This document shows, piece after piece, positions 9,433 to 17,386 of a stretch of DNA of 64,000 nucleotides. How positions within the stretch are numbered: the first letter of the stretch is position 1; the number at the start of each line of letters is the position of its first letter. The notes under the pieces were generated by a model. That model ran no database searches. It had not been told where the DNA came from and saw only the letters and a list, made by a program, of their open reading frames with translations. Source of the stretch: Methylomarinovum tepidoasis (GTDB taxonomy: Bacteria; Pseudomonadota; Gammaproteobacteria; Methylococcales; Methylothermaceae); NCBI RefSeq assembly GCF_030294985.1, contig NZ_AP024718.1, positions 2,061,001 through 2,125,000 of the forward strand, given 5' to 3'. Both the position numbers and the translations under genes were made by a program.

Positions 9433-9541
9433 GTCAGCGTCCCGGTTCGAAGTTCGTGGGACAAGTTTAGCCGATCACATCCGTTGCCGCCGGATTTTGT
9501 CTATCCATTAAAATCATCCCCGTGTTCGAGGAGGATCTGCA

Positions 9542-10813
9542 ATGGCGCAATATCACATCGGTTTCGTTTCCACCCGCCTGGCCGGTACCGACGGGGTGTC
9601 GCTGGAGTCGGCCAAATGGTCCCGAATTCTGGAACAGGCCGGCCATACCTGCTTCTATCTCGCCGGCGAACTGGACCGGCCGCCGGAGCGCTGTTACGTG
9701 GTTCCCGAGGCCCATTTCAAGCATCCCCTGATCCAACGCCTCAACACCGATCTGTTCGACGACATCCACCGCAGCCCTTCAACCTCGGAAACCATCGCCG
9801 CCCTGCGCCGCCGCCTGAAGCAACAGCTGCGGGATTTCGTGGAACGCTTCCGCCTCGAGATGCTCGTCATCGAGAACGCCCTGTCGCTGCCGATGAACGT
9901 GCCCCTGGGACTGGCCCTGACCGAATTCATCACCGAAACCCGTATCCCCGCCATCGCCCATCACCACGATTTCTATTGGGAACGCAGCCGCTACGCCCTC
10001 AATGCCGCCGAGGACTATCTCAAGGCCGCCTTCCCGCCGGCGATGTCGTTCCTCCACCACGTGGTCATCAACTCCTATGCCGCCGAACAGGTGGCGCTGC
10101 GCACCGGGATGCGCTCCACCCTGATTCCCAACGTCATGCCGTTCGAAACCCCGCCCCCGCCGCCGGATGCGGTCACCGCATCCCTGCGGGCTGAACTGGG
10201 AATCGGCGCCGACGAGATCCTGCTGTTGCAGCCCACCCGCATCGTACCGCGCAAGCGCATCGAACGCGCCATCGAGCTGGCCCGTAAACTGGAACGGCCG
10301 TGCTGCCTGCTCATCACCCATTCCAGCGGCGACGAGGGGGACGCCTACCGCCAGTATCTGGCCGAATACGCAGAGCTGCTGGGGGTGAAGGTGCTGTTCG
10401 CCGCCGAACGTTTCAACCACGTACGCGGCACCACTACCGACGGCCGCCGTATCTTCTCCCTGGCCGACGCCTACCACGCCGCCGACCTGGTCACCTATCC
10501 TTCTACCCTGGAGGGCTTCGGCAACGCCTTCCTGGAGGCGATCTACTACCGCAAGCCCCTGTTCATGAGCCGTTACGAGATCTTCAAGATCGACATCCAG
10601 CCCAAGGGTTTCCAGGTATTGGCCTTCGACGATTTCATCGACGACGGCACGGTGGCGGCGGTGCGGGAACTCCTCGACCACCCACAGAAGATACAGGCGA
10701 TGGTGGAAACCAATTACGAACTGGGGCGGCGCCACTTCTCTTTCGAAGTGCTGCGCCGACGCCTGTGCCCGCTGGTGACCCAAAGCTGCGAAGCAGGCAG
10801 CTACCGGCTGTGA
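9542..10813 (+). CDS. GT-B glycosyltransferase (group 1 / GT4-like)
   Basis: A cytosolic sugar transferase of 423 residues using a nucleotide-sugar donor; acceptor unknown. The C-terminal half has the GT4 pattern: LQPTRIVPRKRIERAIELA, then AADLVTYPSTLEGFGNAFLEAI with the E-x7-E type donor-site motif. The N-terminal half starts as a Rossmann fold (HIGFVSTRLAGTDGVSLES). A strong GAGGAGG precedes the ATG. A possible promoter (TTGCCG at 9484, TAAAAT at 9509, 19-bp spacer) lies upstream. The stop overlaps the GTG start of the following MFS gene (GTGA), so the two are translationally coupled and may act on the same product. The family also includes sucrose- and trehalose-type enzymes; specificity cannot be read. 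Confidence 0.8.
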   Translation: MAQYHIGFVSTRLAGTDGVSLESAKWSRILEQAGHTCFYLAGELDRPPERCYVVPEAHFKHPLIQRLNTDLFDDIHRSPSTSETIAALRRRLKQQLRDFVERFRLEMLVIENALSLPMNVPLGLALTEFITETRIPAIAHHHDFYWERSRYALNAAEDYLKAAFPPAMSFLHHVVINSYAAEQVALRTGMRSTLIPNVMPFETPPPPPDAVTASLRAELGIGADEILLLQPTRIVPRKRIERAIELARKLERPCCLLITHSSGDEGDAYRQYLAEYAELLGVKVLFAAERFNHVRGTTTDGRRIFSLADAYHAADLVTYPSTLEGFGNAFLEAIYYRKPLFMSRYEIFKIDIQPKGFQVLAFDDFIDDGTVAAVRELLDHPQKIQAMVETNYELGRRHFSFEVLRRRLCPLVTQSCEAGSYRL

Positions 10814-11991
10814 GGCTGCCGCGCACCGTCGTCGTTCTCGGACTGGTGTCGTTCCTTAACGATGCCGCCAGCGAGATGATCACCCCGCTGCTGCCGGTGT
10901 TTCTGACCGCGGTGCTGGGAAGCGGGGCGGCAGTGGTCGGACTGGTGGAAGGGGTGGCCGAGGCCAGCGCCAGCTTCCTCAAGATCGTCTCCGGTCGGCT
11001 GGCGGACCGCGGCTGGCGCCACAAACGCCTGGTGCTGGGGGGTTACGCCCTCTCCAATCTGTGCCGCCCTCTCATCGGCCTGGCGACCGCCTGGCCGTGG
11101 GTGCTGGGGCTGCGCTTTCTCGACCGTATCGGCAAGGGAGTACGCACCGCCCCCCGCGACGCCCTCATCGCCACCGCCACCCCCGAGCCGCTGCGCGGCC
11201 GGGCCTTCGGTTTCCACCGCGCCCTGGACAACGCCGGTGCGGTGGCCGGCCCGCTGCTGGCCTTCGCCCTCCTGCGGCAGGACGTACCGATGACCCAGGT
11301 GTTCCTGTGGTCGGCCCTGCCGGGCGTGCTGGTGCTGGCGCTGCTGGCATTCGGCCTGGAGGAGCCAGCCCGACCAGCGGCGCCCAAGCTCCCGCCTTTG
11401 CGCTGGCGCGCCCTCGATCCCCATCTGCAGGGATTGATCCTGGCCGGTGGCGCCCTCGCCCTGGCGGCGGCACCGGAAGTGTTCGTGGTGCTGTGGGCCA
11501 CCGCACGGGGCCTGGAGATCGCTTGGGTACCGCTGCTGTGGGCAGCGGCCAGCGCCATCAAGACCCCACTGGCGCTGCTGGGCGGGGAGGTGTCGGACCG
11601 GCTCGGCCGCCGGGCCGTGCTGCTGGGGGGCTGGGGCGTGCGGGTGGCGATGCTGGTGGCCCTCGCCCTGGCCCATGACGGCGTCTGGCTGACCTGGACC
11701 CTGTTCCTGGGCTACGCCGGCAGTCTGGCCTTGACCGAAGGCCCGGAACGGGCTCTGATCGGCGATCACGCCCCGCCTGCCCGCCGGGCCACCGCTTACG
11801 GCCTGTTCCACATGGTGGTGGGACTGGCCGCCCTGCCCGGCGGACTGCTGTTCGGCACTCTGTGGCAGTGGTGGGGGTCGGCCGTCGCCTTCCTGTGTTC
11901 GGCGGCGGTCACCGCGTTAGCCGCTGCCATCCTGGCCTGGCTGACCCGGCGTCAGCCCATCTTCAGGCCCGCCAGCCCCGGGAACAGCTGA
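10810..11991 (+). CDS. MFS transporter
   Basis: A 393-residue major facilitator with about 12 hydrophobic segments. It begins at the GTG at 10810, which overlaps the TGA of the glycosyltransferase (GTGA). The MFS loop motif is visible as SGRLADRGWRHKR after the second helix and again as GGEVSDRLGRRA in the second half. DRIGKGVRTAPRDALIA is a signature of a widespread uncharacterised MFS subgroup. Substrate unknown; coupling to the glycosyltransferase suggests a glycoside or sugar-related compound (inference). The final 40 bases overlap the 3' end of the convergent marC gene. Confidence 0.85.
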   Translation: MRLPRTVVVLGLVSFLNDAASEMITPLLPVFLTAVLGSGAAVVGLVEGVAEASASFLKIVSGRLADRGWRHKRLVLGGYALSNLCRPLIGLATAWPWVLGLRFLDRIGKGVRTAPRDALIATATPEPLRGRAFGFHRALDNAGAVAGPLLAFALLRQDVPMTQVFLWSALPGVLVLALLAFGLEEPARPAAPKLPPLRWRALDPHLQGLILAGGALALAAAPEVFVVLWATARGLEIAWVPLLWAAASAIKTPLALLGGEVSDRLGRRAVLLGGWGVRVAMLVALALAHDGVWLTWTLFLGYAGSLALTEGPERALIGDHAPPARRATAYGLFHMVVGLAALPGGLLFGTLWQWWGSAVAFLCSAAVTALAAAILAWLTRRQPIFRPASPGNS

Positions 11992-12590
11992 ATCAGGCCG
12001 TCGGCGATGATCTGCACCGAGATCGCCGCCAGAATCATTCCGGCGATCCGGATCAGGACGTTGGCGCCGGTCGCCCCCAACCAGTCGACGACCGGCTCGG
12101 CCTTGCGCAACAACCACCACAGTATCCCCATGACCACACCGGCCACCAGGGTCAAACCGATCCTGCCGCCGATGCCGCCGGCCTGGTCCGCCAGCAGGAC
12201 CGCCATGCTCAACACGCCGGGCCCCACCATCAACGGTATCGCCAGCGGTACGATGGCGATGCTTTCCCGTTCGGCCGCTTCCTCGGTTTCCGCCGGGGTG
12301 CGCTCCAGGGCGCTGGGTCTGGCCTGCAGCATCGCCATCGCCATCACCAGCATCATCAAACCGCCGCCGACGGCGAAGGCGCCAATACTGATACCCAGCA
12401 GACTCAGCAGCAGTTCACCGAACCAGACCGCTACCAACAGGAAGACGGTGGCGGCGAGCACCGCCTTATGGGCGATGGCCCGGCGCTCCTCCGCAGGGCG
12501 ACCGGCGGTCAAGGTCAGAAAGTAGATCGTGCTGTCGATGGGATTGACCACCACCAGCAGACTGATCAGAGCCTTGAACAGAAACAGCAT
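11952..12590 (-). CDS. MarC-family inner-membrane protein (first copy)
   Basis: A 212-residue membrane protein of the MarC/UPF0056 family, about six helices, function unknown (the E. coli family member was once linked to antibiotic resistance without support). Family features: N-terminal VVNPIDSTIYFLTLT and central IAIVPLAIPLMVGPGVLS. AGGAG lies upstream of the ATG. It follows the PfkB-family kinase gene by 19 bp, so the two probably share a transcript. A second MarC of identical length lies at 57607-58245. Confidence 0.88.
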   Translation of the reverse strand: MLFLFKALISLLVVVNPIDSTIYFLTLTAGRPAEERRAIAHKAVLAATVFLLVAVWFGELLLSLLGISIGAFAVGGGLMMLVMAMAMLQARPSALERTPAETEEAAERESIAIVPLAIPLMVGPGVLSMAVLLADQAGGIGGRIGLTLVAGVVMGILWWLLRKAEPVVDWLGATGANVLIRIAGMILAAISVQIIADGLIQLFPGLAGLKMG

Positions 12591-12609
12591 CTTTCACTCC
12601 TCTGGATCG

Positions 12610-13557
12610 TTATCGTCGTGTCCGCTTATCGATGACGGTGACCTCGACCTGTTGCAAGAGTTCGGGCAGCCGCTCCGGGTCGAACAGCTCGGTGCCCGGC
12701 TGCATCACCGTGCCGGCACTGCAGGCCACCGCCAGGCGCAGGATCTCGGCTGTATCCATCTCCCGGGCGAAACCGGCCACCAGGGCCGCGACCATGGAAT
12801 CCCCCGCTCCGACGGTGGAGCGGACCGGCACCCGGGGGGGACGGGCGTGCCACAGCCGGTGGCCGTCGAAGAGCACGGCCCCCTCGCCCCCCAGGGAGAC
12901 GCACCAGTAGTTGATACCGTATTCTTTCAGCTGCGGCAGCACGCCCGCCACTGTGTCGGCGTCGGGCAGCGGTCGTCCCACCAGCTGTTCCAGCTCGTAG
13001 CGGTTGGGTTTGACCAGGAAAGGATGCGCCTGAACTCCAAGACGCAACAGCTCGCCGTGGGCATCCAGCACCGGCCGCCCCCCCTGGGCGCGGATGCGGC
13101 CCACCAGCTGGGCATAGACGTCTGGCCCCACTCCCGGCGGCACCGAGCCGGTGACCACCCCGCAGCCTTCCCCCACGTAATCCACGAAGGTGTCCAGCAG
13201 GTCGTCGAGCCGGTCCGTTCCCAGGTGCGGACCGATGCCGCTGACCTCGTACTGGCTGCCGCTGGCTTGCTCCAACAGGGTGCAGTTGATGCGGGTTTCG
13301 CCGGCGATGCGAATGTAGGCGGGATCGTCGAGATGGCGCTGCAGCAGACGTTCGAGAAACAACCCCGTCTCCCCGGCGAGGACGCAGAAGGTCCGCGCTG
13401 GCACTTGCAGCCGTTTCAGGGCCCGGCTGACGTTGATGCCGTTGCCGCCGGGATCGTAGCGGGTGGCGGCGGCATGGACCTTGTAGTCGGGAATCAGACG
13501 GTCGATGTCATAGGTGACGTCGATGGCGGGATTCAGGGTCAGGGTCGCGATCGGCAT
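12610..13557 (-). CDS. PfkB/FruK-family hexose-phosphate kinase
   Basis: A cytosolic ribokinase-fold sugar kinase of 315 residues. The start TLTLNPAIDVTY, the GGNGINVSRAL motif, and the ATP/anion-hole motif STVGAGDSMVAAL with its catalytic Asp are those of the 1-phosphofructokinase/6-phosphofructokinase-2 branch. The substrate could be fructose-6-phosphate, fructose-1-phosphate or tagatose-6-phosphate; there are no PTS genes nearby to favour FruK. The start is the ATG at 13557, which fits the family N-terminus. It heads a two-gene unit with marC. Confidence 0.85.
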   Translation of the reverse strand: MPIATLTLNPAIDVTYDIDRLIPDYKVHAAATRYDPGGNGINVSRALKRLQVPARTFCVLAGETGLFLERLLQRHLDDPAYIRIAGETRINCTLLEQASGSQYEVSGIGPHLGTDRLDDLLDTFVDYVGEGCGVVTGSVPPGVGPDVYAQLVGRIRAQGGRPVLDAHGELLRLGVQAHPFLVKPNRYELEQLVGRPLPDADTVAGVLPQLKEYGINYWCVSLGGEGAVLFDGHRLWHARPPRVPVRSTVGAGDSMVAALVAGFAREMDTAEILRLAVACSAGTVMQPGTELFDPERLPELLQQVEVTVIDKRTRR

Positions 13558-13679
13558 GGCAGGAAGGCTCCCGTTTCTCAATCGCGATCACTATACCCCC
13601 GCCCGCGCCGCAGGCAAAACAGACTTGCAGCGATGGCGGCGATCCACTACGGTTGCACGAAAAACCCTCGGGGCATGTC

Positions 13680-14483
13680 GTGACGCCGTTGAATCTGTTG
13701 CTGATGCTGCTGTTGTTCGTGACCGCCGCCGTGTTCGCCATGTTCGGCCAGGGCGGCGGGGCGGTGTACACGCCGCTGCAGGTGCTGTTCGGCGTTCCCT
13801 TCCATACCGCCGCCGCCACCAGCCTGTTTCTCATCATGACCGGTGCCCTGGCCTCTTTGCCGGTCTATCACCGCGCCCGCCTGATCGACTGGCAGCTGGC
13901 CCTGATCCTGGAAACGGCGGCGATGGGCGGCAGTTTCGGCGGCGGCCTGGTCTCCGAGCGCTTCTCCCCCCAGTCTTTGACCCTGACCTTCGCCGTTCTC
14001 ATCGCCATTGCCGGCGTGGTGACCCTCGCCGACATCCGCCTGGAAACCTGCGCCCGCCTTCCCAGTTTCGCCACCCGCTACTGCTGGCAACGCCGCCACG
14101 GTGACAGCCACTACCGAGTCAATCTGCTGCTGGGGCTGCCGCTGGCGGGCCTCGCCGGTTTCGCCAGCGGCCTGCTGGGCATCGGCGGCGGGCTGTTCCT
14201 GGTACCGCTGATGGTGCTGGTGCTCAACGTGCCGATCGAGATCGCCATCGGCTCCAGCGCCCTGATGGTGGGACTGACCGCCGCTGCCGGTTTCAGCGGC
14301 CACACCCTGACCGGCCACTGGGATTGGCGCGCATCCCTGTTGTTCGCCGGTGCCGCGTTCCTGGGCGCTCGCCTCGGCGCCCACCTGACCACGCGCATCG
14401 ACAAACACCGCATCCAACCGCTGTTCGGCGCCTTTCTGCTGGGACTGGCGGGGTTGATGCTGCTGAGGATCGCCTTGACCTAG
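13680..14483 (+). CDS. TauE/SafE-family membrane exporter
   Basis: A 267-residue inner-membrane protein of the TauE/SafE (COG0730) family, whose members move sulfite, sulfonates or other organic anions. Two internally repeated halves are visible: FAMFGQGGGAVYTPL near the N-terminus and LLGIGGGLFLVPLMVL after the middle, each followed by an ATS/GSS-type helix. The chosen start is the GTG at 13680, with TCGGGG about 8 bases before it; a TTG at 13653 is also in frame. It is divergent from the PfkB-family gene. Substrate is not predictable from context. Confidence 0.85.
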   Translation: MTPLNLLLMLLLFVTAAVFAMFGQGGGAVYTPLQVLFGVPFHTAAATSLFLIMTGALASLPVYHRARLIDWQLALILETAAMGGSFGGGLVSERFSPQSLTLTFAVLIAIAGVVTLADIRLETCARLPSFATRYCWQRRHGDSHYRVNLLLGLPLAGLAGFASGLLGIGGGLFLVPLMVLVLNVPIEIAIGSSALMVGLTAAAGFSGHTLTGHWDWRASLLFAGAAFLGARLGAHLTTRIDKHRIQPLFGAFLLGLAGLMLLRIALT

Positions 14484-14559
14484 GCAGGCACCGACACGCA
14501 CAACCCTGTCATTCTGGCGTATCATCCTTTCCAGCGCCACATGCGAGGAGGATAAAGCC

Positions 14560-15180
14560 ATGCCCTTCGTTCCCGGTCGGGTTCAGACGACCCCCTTGCC
14601 TCAGCCGCAACTGGAAAACACCATCACGCTGGAACAAGCCCTTTTGCGGCGCCGTTCCGTCCGCAGTTACCAACCTGTACCCGTCACCCTGGCGGCCCTG
14701 GGGCAGCTGCTGTGGGCCGCCCAGGGGATCAGCGGCCGTGAGGGATTCCGTACCGCCCCTTCCGCCGGCGCCCTCTATCCACTGGAAGTACTGCTGGCGG
14801 TAAGCCGCTGCGACGAACTGGCGCCCGGGCTGTACCATTACCGCCCCCTTAGCCACGATCTGGTCCTGTGGCGTCCCCGGGATCACCGTCCCACCATCGC
14901 CGCAGCCGCCCTGGACCAGGAATGCTTACACGAAGCGGCCGCCATCCTGGTCATCACCGCGGTACCGGCGCGGACCGCGGTCAAATACGGGACCAGGGCG
15001 ACACGTTACGTCCATCTGGAAGCCGGGCACGCGGCCCAGAACGCCTGCCTCCAGGCCGCCGCCCTAGGGCTGGGGACGGTGACCGTCGGCGCCTTCGACG
15101 ACATGGCGCTGGCGGAGGCGCTGGCCCTGCCGGAGGCGGTCGAACCGGTCTATCTATTGCCGGTCGGCGTGCCGGTTTGA
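14560..15180 (+). CDS. SagB-like nitroreductase-family protein
   Basis: A soluble flavin enzyme of 206 residues in the SagB/ThcOx branch of the nitroreductase fold. Visible features are LLRRRSVRSYQPVPVTLAALGQLLWAAQGI at the start (split here by the FMN-binding RRRSVR), the SagB-type SAGALYPLEV motif, and the LEAGHAAQNACLQAAALGLG helix. In ribosomal-peptide pathways SagB enzymes oxidise azolines, but stand-alone members like this one are common and uncharacterised, and no peptide or YcaO gene is nearby. A strong GAGGAGGA precedes the ATG. Confidence 0.85.
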   Translation: MPFVPGRVQTTPLPQPQLENTITLEQALLRRRSVRSYQPVPVTLAALGQLLWAAQGISGREGFRTAPSAGALYPLEVLLAVSRCDELAPGLYHYRPLSHDLVLWRPRDHRPTIAAAALDQECLHEAAAILVITAVPARTAVKYGTRATRYVHLEAGHAAQNACLQAAALGLGTVTVGAFDDMALAEALALPEAVEPVYLLPVGVPV

Positions 15181-15269
15181 AACGATCACGCTAGAGGTTC
15201 GAATTTGGTCCAAGCACTGGCCAGACGGTAAACTTGCAGGATTCTTCGTTCACTCGACAAGGATTGCCC

Positions 15270-16079
15270 ATGTCCGCCTGGTCTTCAGCTTTTGCCTTCG
15301 CCCTCGTCGCCTTTCTCGGAGCGCTCGGAGCCGGCCTGGCCCCCCGTTATCTGCCTGCTTTCAAGGCCGGACACTGGCCGGCGACCACTGCCATCGCCGC
15401 AGGTCTCCTACTGGCCTCGGCGATGGTGATCGTGATCCCGGAAGGTTTCGAAATGCTGTTCATGCTGCACGCCCCCAACACCATCCCCCATTCGGACACT
15501 TTTTTGACCCTGCCTCCGGTGCTGGCTTCCGGCCTGGCGATCCTCGGTGGATTTCTGCTGATGCTGGGACTGGAATCCTGGGGGATCGGACATGAGATCG
15601 AAAGCCCTGGCGATCCCACCCCGCTCCTGTCCCTGGGATTGGCGTTGCACGCCCTGACCGACGGCCTGGCCATCGGCGCCAGCATCGCCACCGGCCTGAT
15701 GGCGGTCAGCGTACCGATCCTGACCGCGGTGATGGTCCACAAGCTGCCGGTGGCCTTCGGCCTCGGCGCGTTTCTGTGGCGGAAAGAAAATCCTGCCTCC
15801 GATCCCTGGCGTCAGCTGCTGCGCTTCAGCCTGGCCACCCCTGCCGGCCTGCTGATCACTTTTCTGTTTCTGCACCGGCTGTCCCACGAGTGGATCGGCC
15901 TGCTGCTTTTGTTCTCCGGCGGCACCTTCCTGTACGTGGCAGCGGTGGACGTGCTCAGCCACATCCGCCAGGACCAGCCGCCCCCGGTGCTGTTCCGCCG
16001 CATCCTCATCGGCGTGATCATCCTGGTGACCCTCCTGATCCTGTTCCACAATCTCGGCTTCGAAGAATCGCACCTTTGA
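15270..16079 (+). CDS. ZIP-family metal transporter
   Basis: An inner-membrane divalent-metal permease of 269 residues with eight hydrophobic segments. The metal-binding helices are clear: ALHALTDGLAIGAS (helix 4) and VMVHKLPVAFGLG (helix 5), the ZIP signature His/Asp/Glu positions. Zinc or iron is likely. The start is the ATG at 15270 with AAGGA 7 bases before it. The stop is one base before the rmuC start, so ZIP, rmuC and mscK read as one unit. Confidence 0.88.
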   Translation: MSAWSSAFAFALVAFLGALGAGLAPRYLPAFKAGHWPATTAIAAGLLLASAMVIVIPEGFEMLFMLHAPNTIPHSDTFLTLPPVLASGLAILGGFLLMLGLESWGIGHEIESPGDPTPLLSLGLALHALTDGLAIGASIATGLMAVSVPILTAVMVHKLPVAFGLGAFLWRKENPASDPWRQLLRFSLATPAGLLITFLFLHRLSHEWIGLLLLFSGGTFLYVAAVDVLSHIRQDQPPPVLFRRILIGVIILVTLLILFHNLGFEESHL

Positions 16080-16080
16080 C

Positions 16081-17385
16081 ATGCCGCCTTTCGATCCCAC
16101 CTGGCTGATCCCCTTTGCCTTCGGCCTGCTGCTTGGCGCCCTGCTCACCGCCCTGCTGCAGCAGAAGCGCTTAAGCCGCCGGGAACAGGACCTGGCCCTG
16201 ACCGAACACCGCAACCGACAGCTGGCGACCGAACTCGAATCCCTCCGCAACCGCCTCAGGGAGCTGGAAGGCGAGCGCGAGCGCCTTATGACCCGCAACA
16301 CCGAGCTCGAAACCCGGCTGGAAGCCCAACGCCGCCACAACGAGGAAAAACTGGCCGAACTGCACCAGGCCCGCGCCCAGCTCAAGGCCGAGTTCGAGGC
16401 CCTGGCCGCCCGCATCCTGGAGGAAAAGGGCCGCCAGTTCAGCGAGCAGAGCCGCCACAGCCTCGATCAGATTCTGGCTCCGGTACGCGAGCAGCTCCAG
16501 GAATTCCGCCGGCGTATCGACGCCATCCACAGCGAGGAACAGAAACAGCACGGCTCCCTGCTGCAGGAACTCAGGCGCCTCCAGGAGGCCAATCAGAAAC
16601 TCGACGAGGAGGCCCGGCGCCTGGCCCGGGCTCTGAAGGGCGACAGCAAGGCCCAGGGCACTTGGGGGGAGATCGTGCTGGAGACGGTGCTGGAGCGCTC
16701 CGGGCTGCGGCAGGGGCAGGAGTACGAGGTCCAGGGCAGCTTCCGCGACGCCGACGGCAAACTGCTGCGCCCGGACGTCATCGTCCGTCTGCCGGAGGGC
16801 AAGGACATCGTCATCGACTCCAAAGTCTCCCTGAGCGCCTGGCAGGAATACGTCAACGCCGACGGGGACAGCGGCCGCCAAGCCGCCCTCAAGCGTCACC
16901 TGGAATCCATCCGCCGCCACATCGACCAGCTCAGCGCCAAGAACTACGAAGACCTTCCCAGCCTCAACTGCCTCGACTTCGTGCTGATGTTCGTGCCCAT
17001 CGAGGCCGCCTTCAGCGCCGCCTTCCAGGCCGACCCGGACCTGTTCGCCCGCGCCTTCGAAAAGCGCATCATCGTCGTCACTCCCACCACTCTGCTGGCG
17101 ACCCTGCGCACCATCGAGAACCTATGGCGTTTCGAGCGCCAGCAGGAGAACGTCCGGCACATCATCGAGCGTGCCGGCAGGCTGTACGACAAGCTGCGCG
17201 GCTTCCTCGAAGATTTCGAGAAAATCGGCCAGCAGCTGCAGTCCACCCAGAACACTTACAGCCAAGCCCGCAACAAGCTCACCGACGGCCGCGGCAACCT
17301 GATCCGCCAGGCCGAAATGCTGGTCGATCTGGGGGTGCCGGTAAAAAAACGGCTGCCCGATCTGCAACCCCCGAAGGCGGACTGA
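16081..17385 (+). CDS. rmuC: DNA recombination protein RmuC
   Basis: A 434-residue membrane-anchored, coiled-coil protein with a PD-(D/E)XK nuclease-like domain that limits inversions at short inverted repeats. An N-terminal hydrophobic segment (about 8-27) is followed by a long coiled coil (about 30-190). The RmuC core contains KAQGTWGEIVLETVLERSG, LRPDVIVRLPEGKDIVIDSKVSL (holding the D...D-x-K nuclease signature) and FVLMFVPIEAAF. Length and order are typical. Starts one base after the ZIP stop and ends one base before the mscK start. Confidence 0.95.
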   Translation: MPPFDPTWLIPFAFGLLLGALLTALLQQKRLSRREQDLALTEHRNRQLATELESLRNRLRELEGERERLMTRNTELETRLEAQRRHNEEKLAELHQARAQLKAEFEALAARILEEKGRQFSEQSRHSLDQILAPVREQLQEFRRRIDAIHSEEQKQHGSLLQELRRLQEANQKLDEEARRLARALKGDSKAQGTWGEIVLETVLERSGLRQGQEYEVQGSFRDADGKLLRPDVIVRLPEGKDIVIDSKVSLSAWQEYVNADGDSGRQAALKRHLESIRRHIDQLSAKNYEDLPSLNCLDFVLMFVPIEAAFSAAFQADPDLFARAFEKRIIVVTPTTLLATLRTIENLWRFERQQENVRHIIERAGRLYDKLRGFLEDFEKIGQQLQSTQNTYSQARNKLTDGRGNLIRQAEMLVDLGVPVKKRLPDLQPPKAD

Positions 17386-17386
17386 G

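Noticed and set aside
7714-10194. An 826-codon open frame on the + strand
   Set aside because: It runs antisense through a clear GAF-GGDEF-EAL gene and then out of frame through the glycosyltransferase gene. The translation has the low-complexity Gly/Gln/His/Arg composition typical of GC-rich shadow frames.
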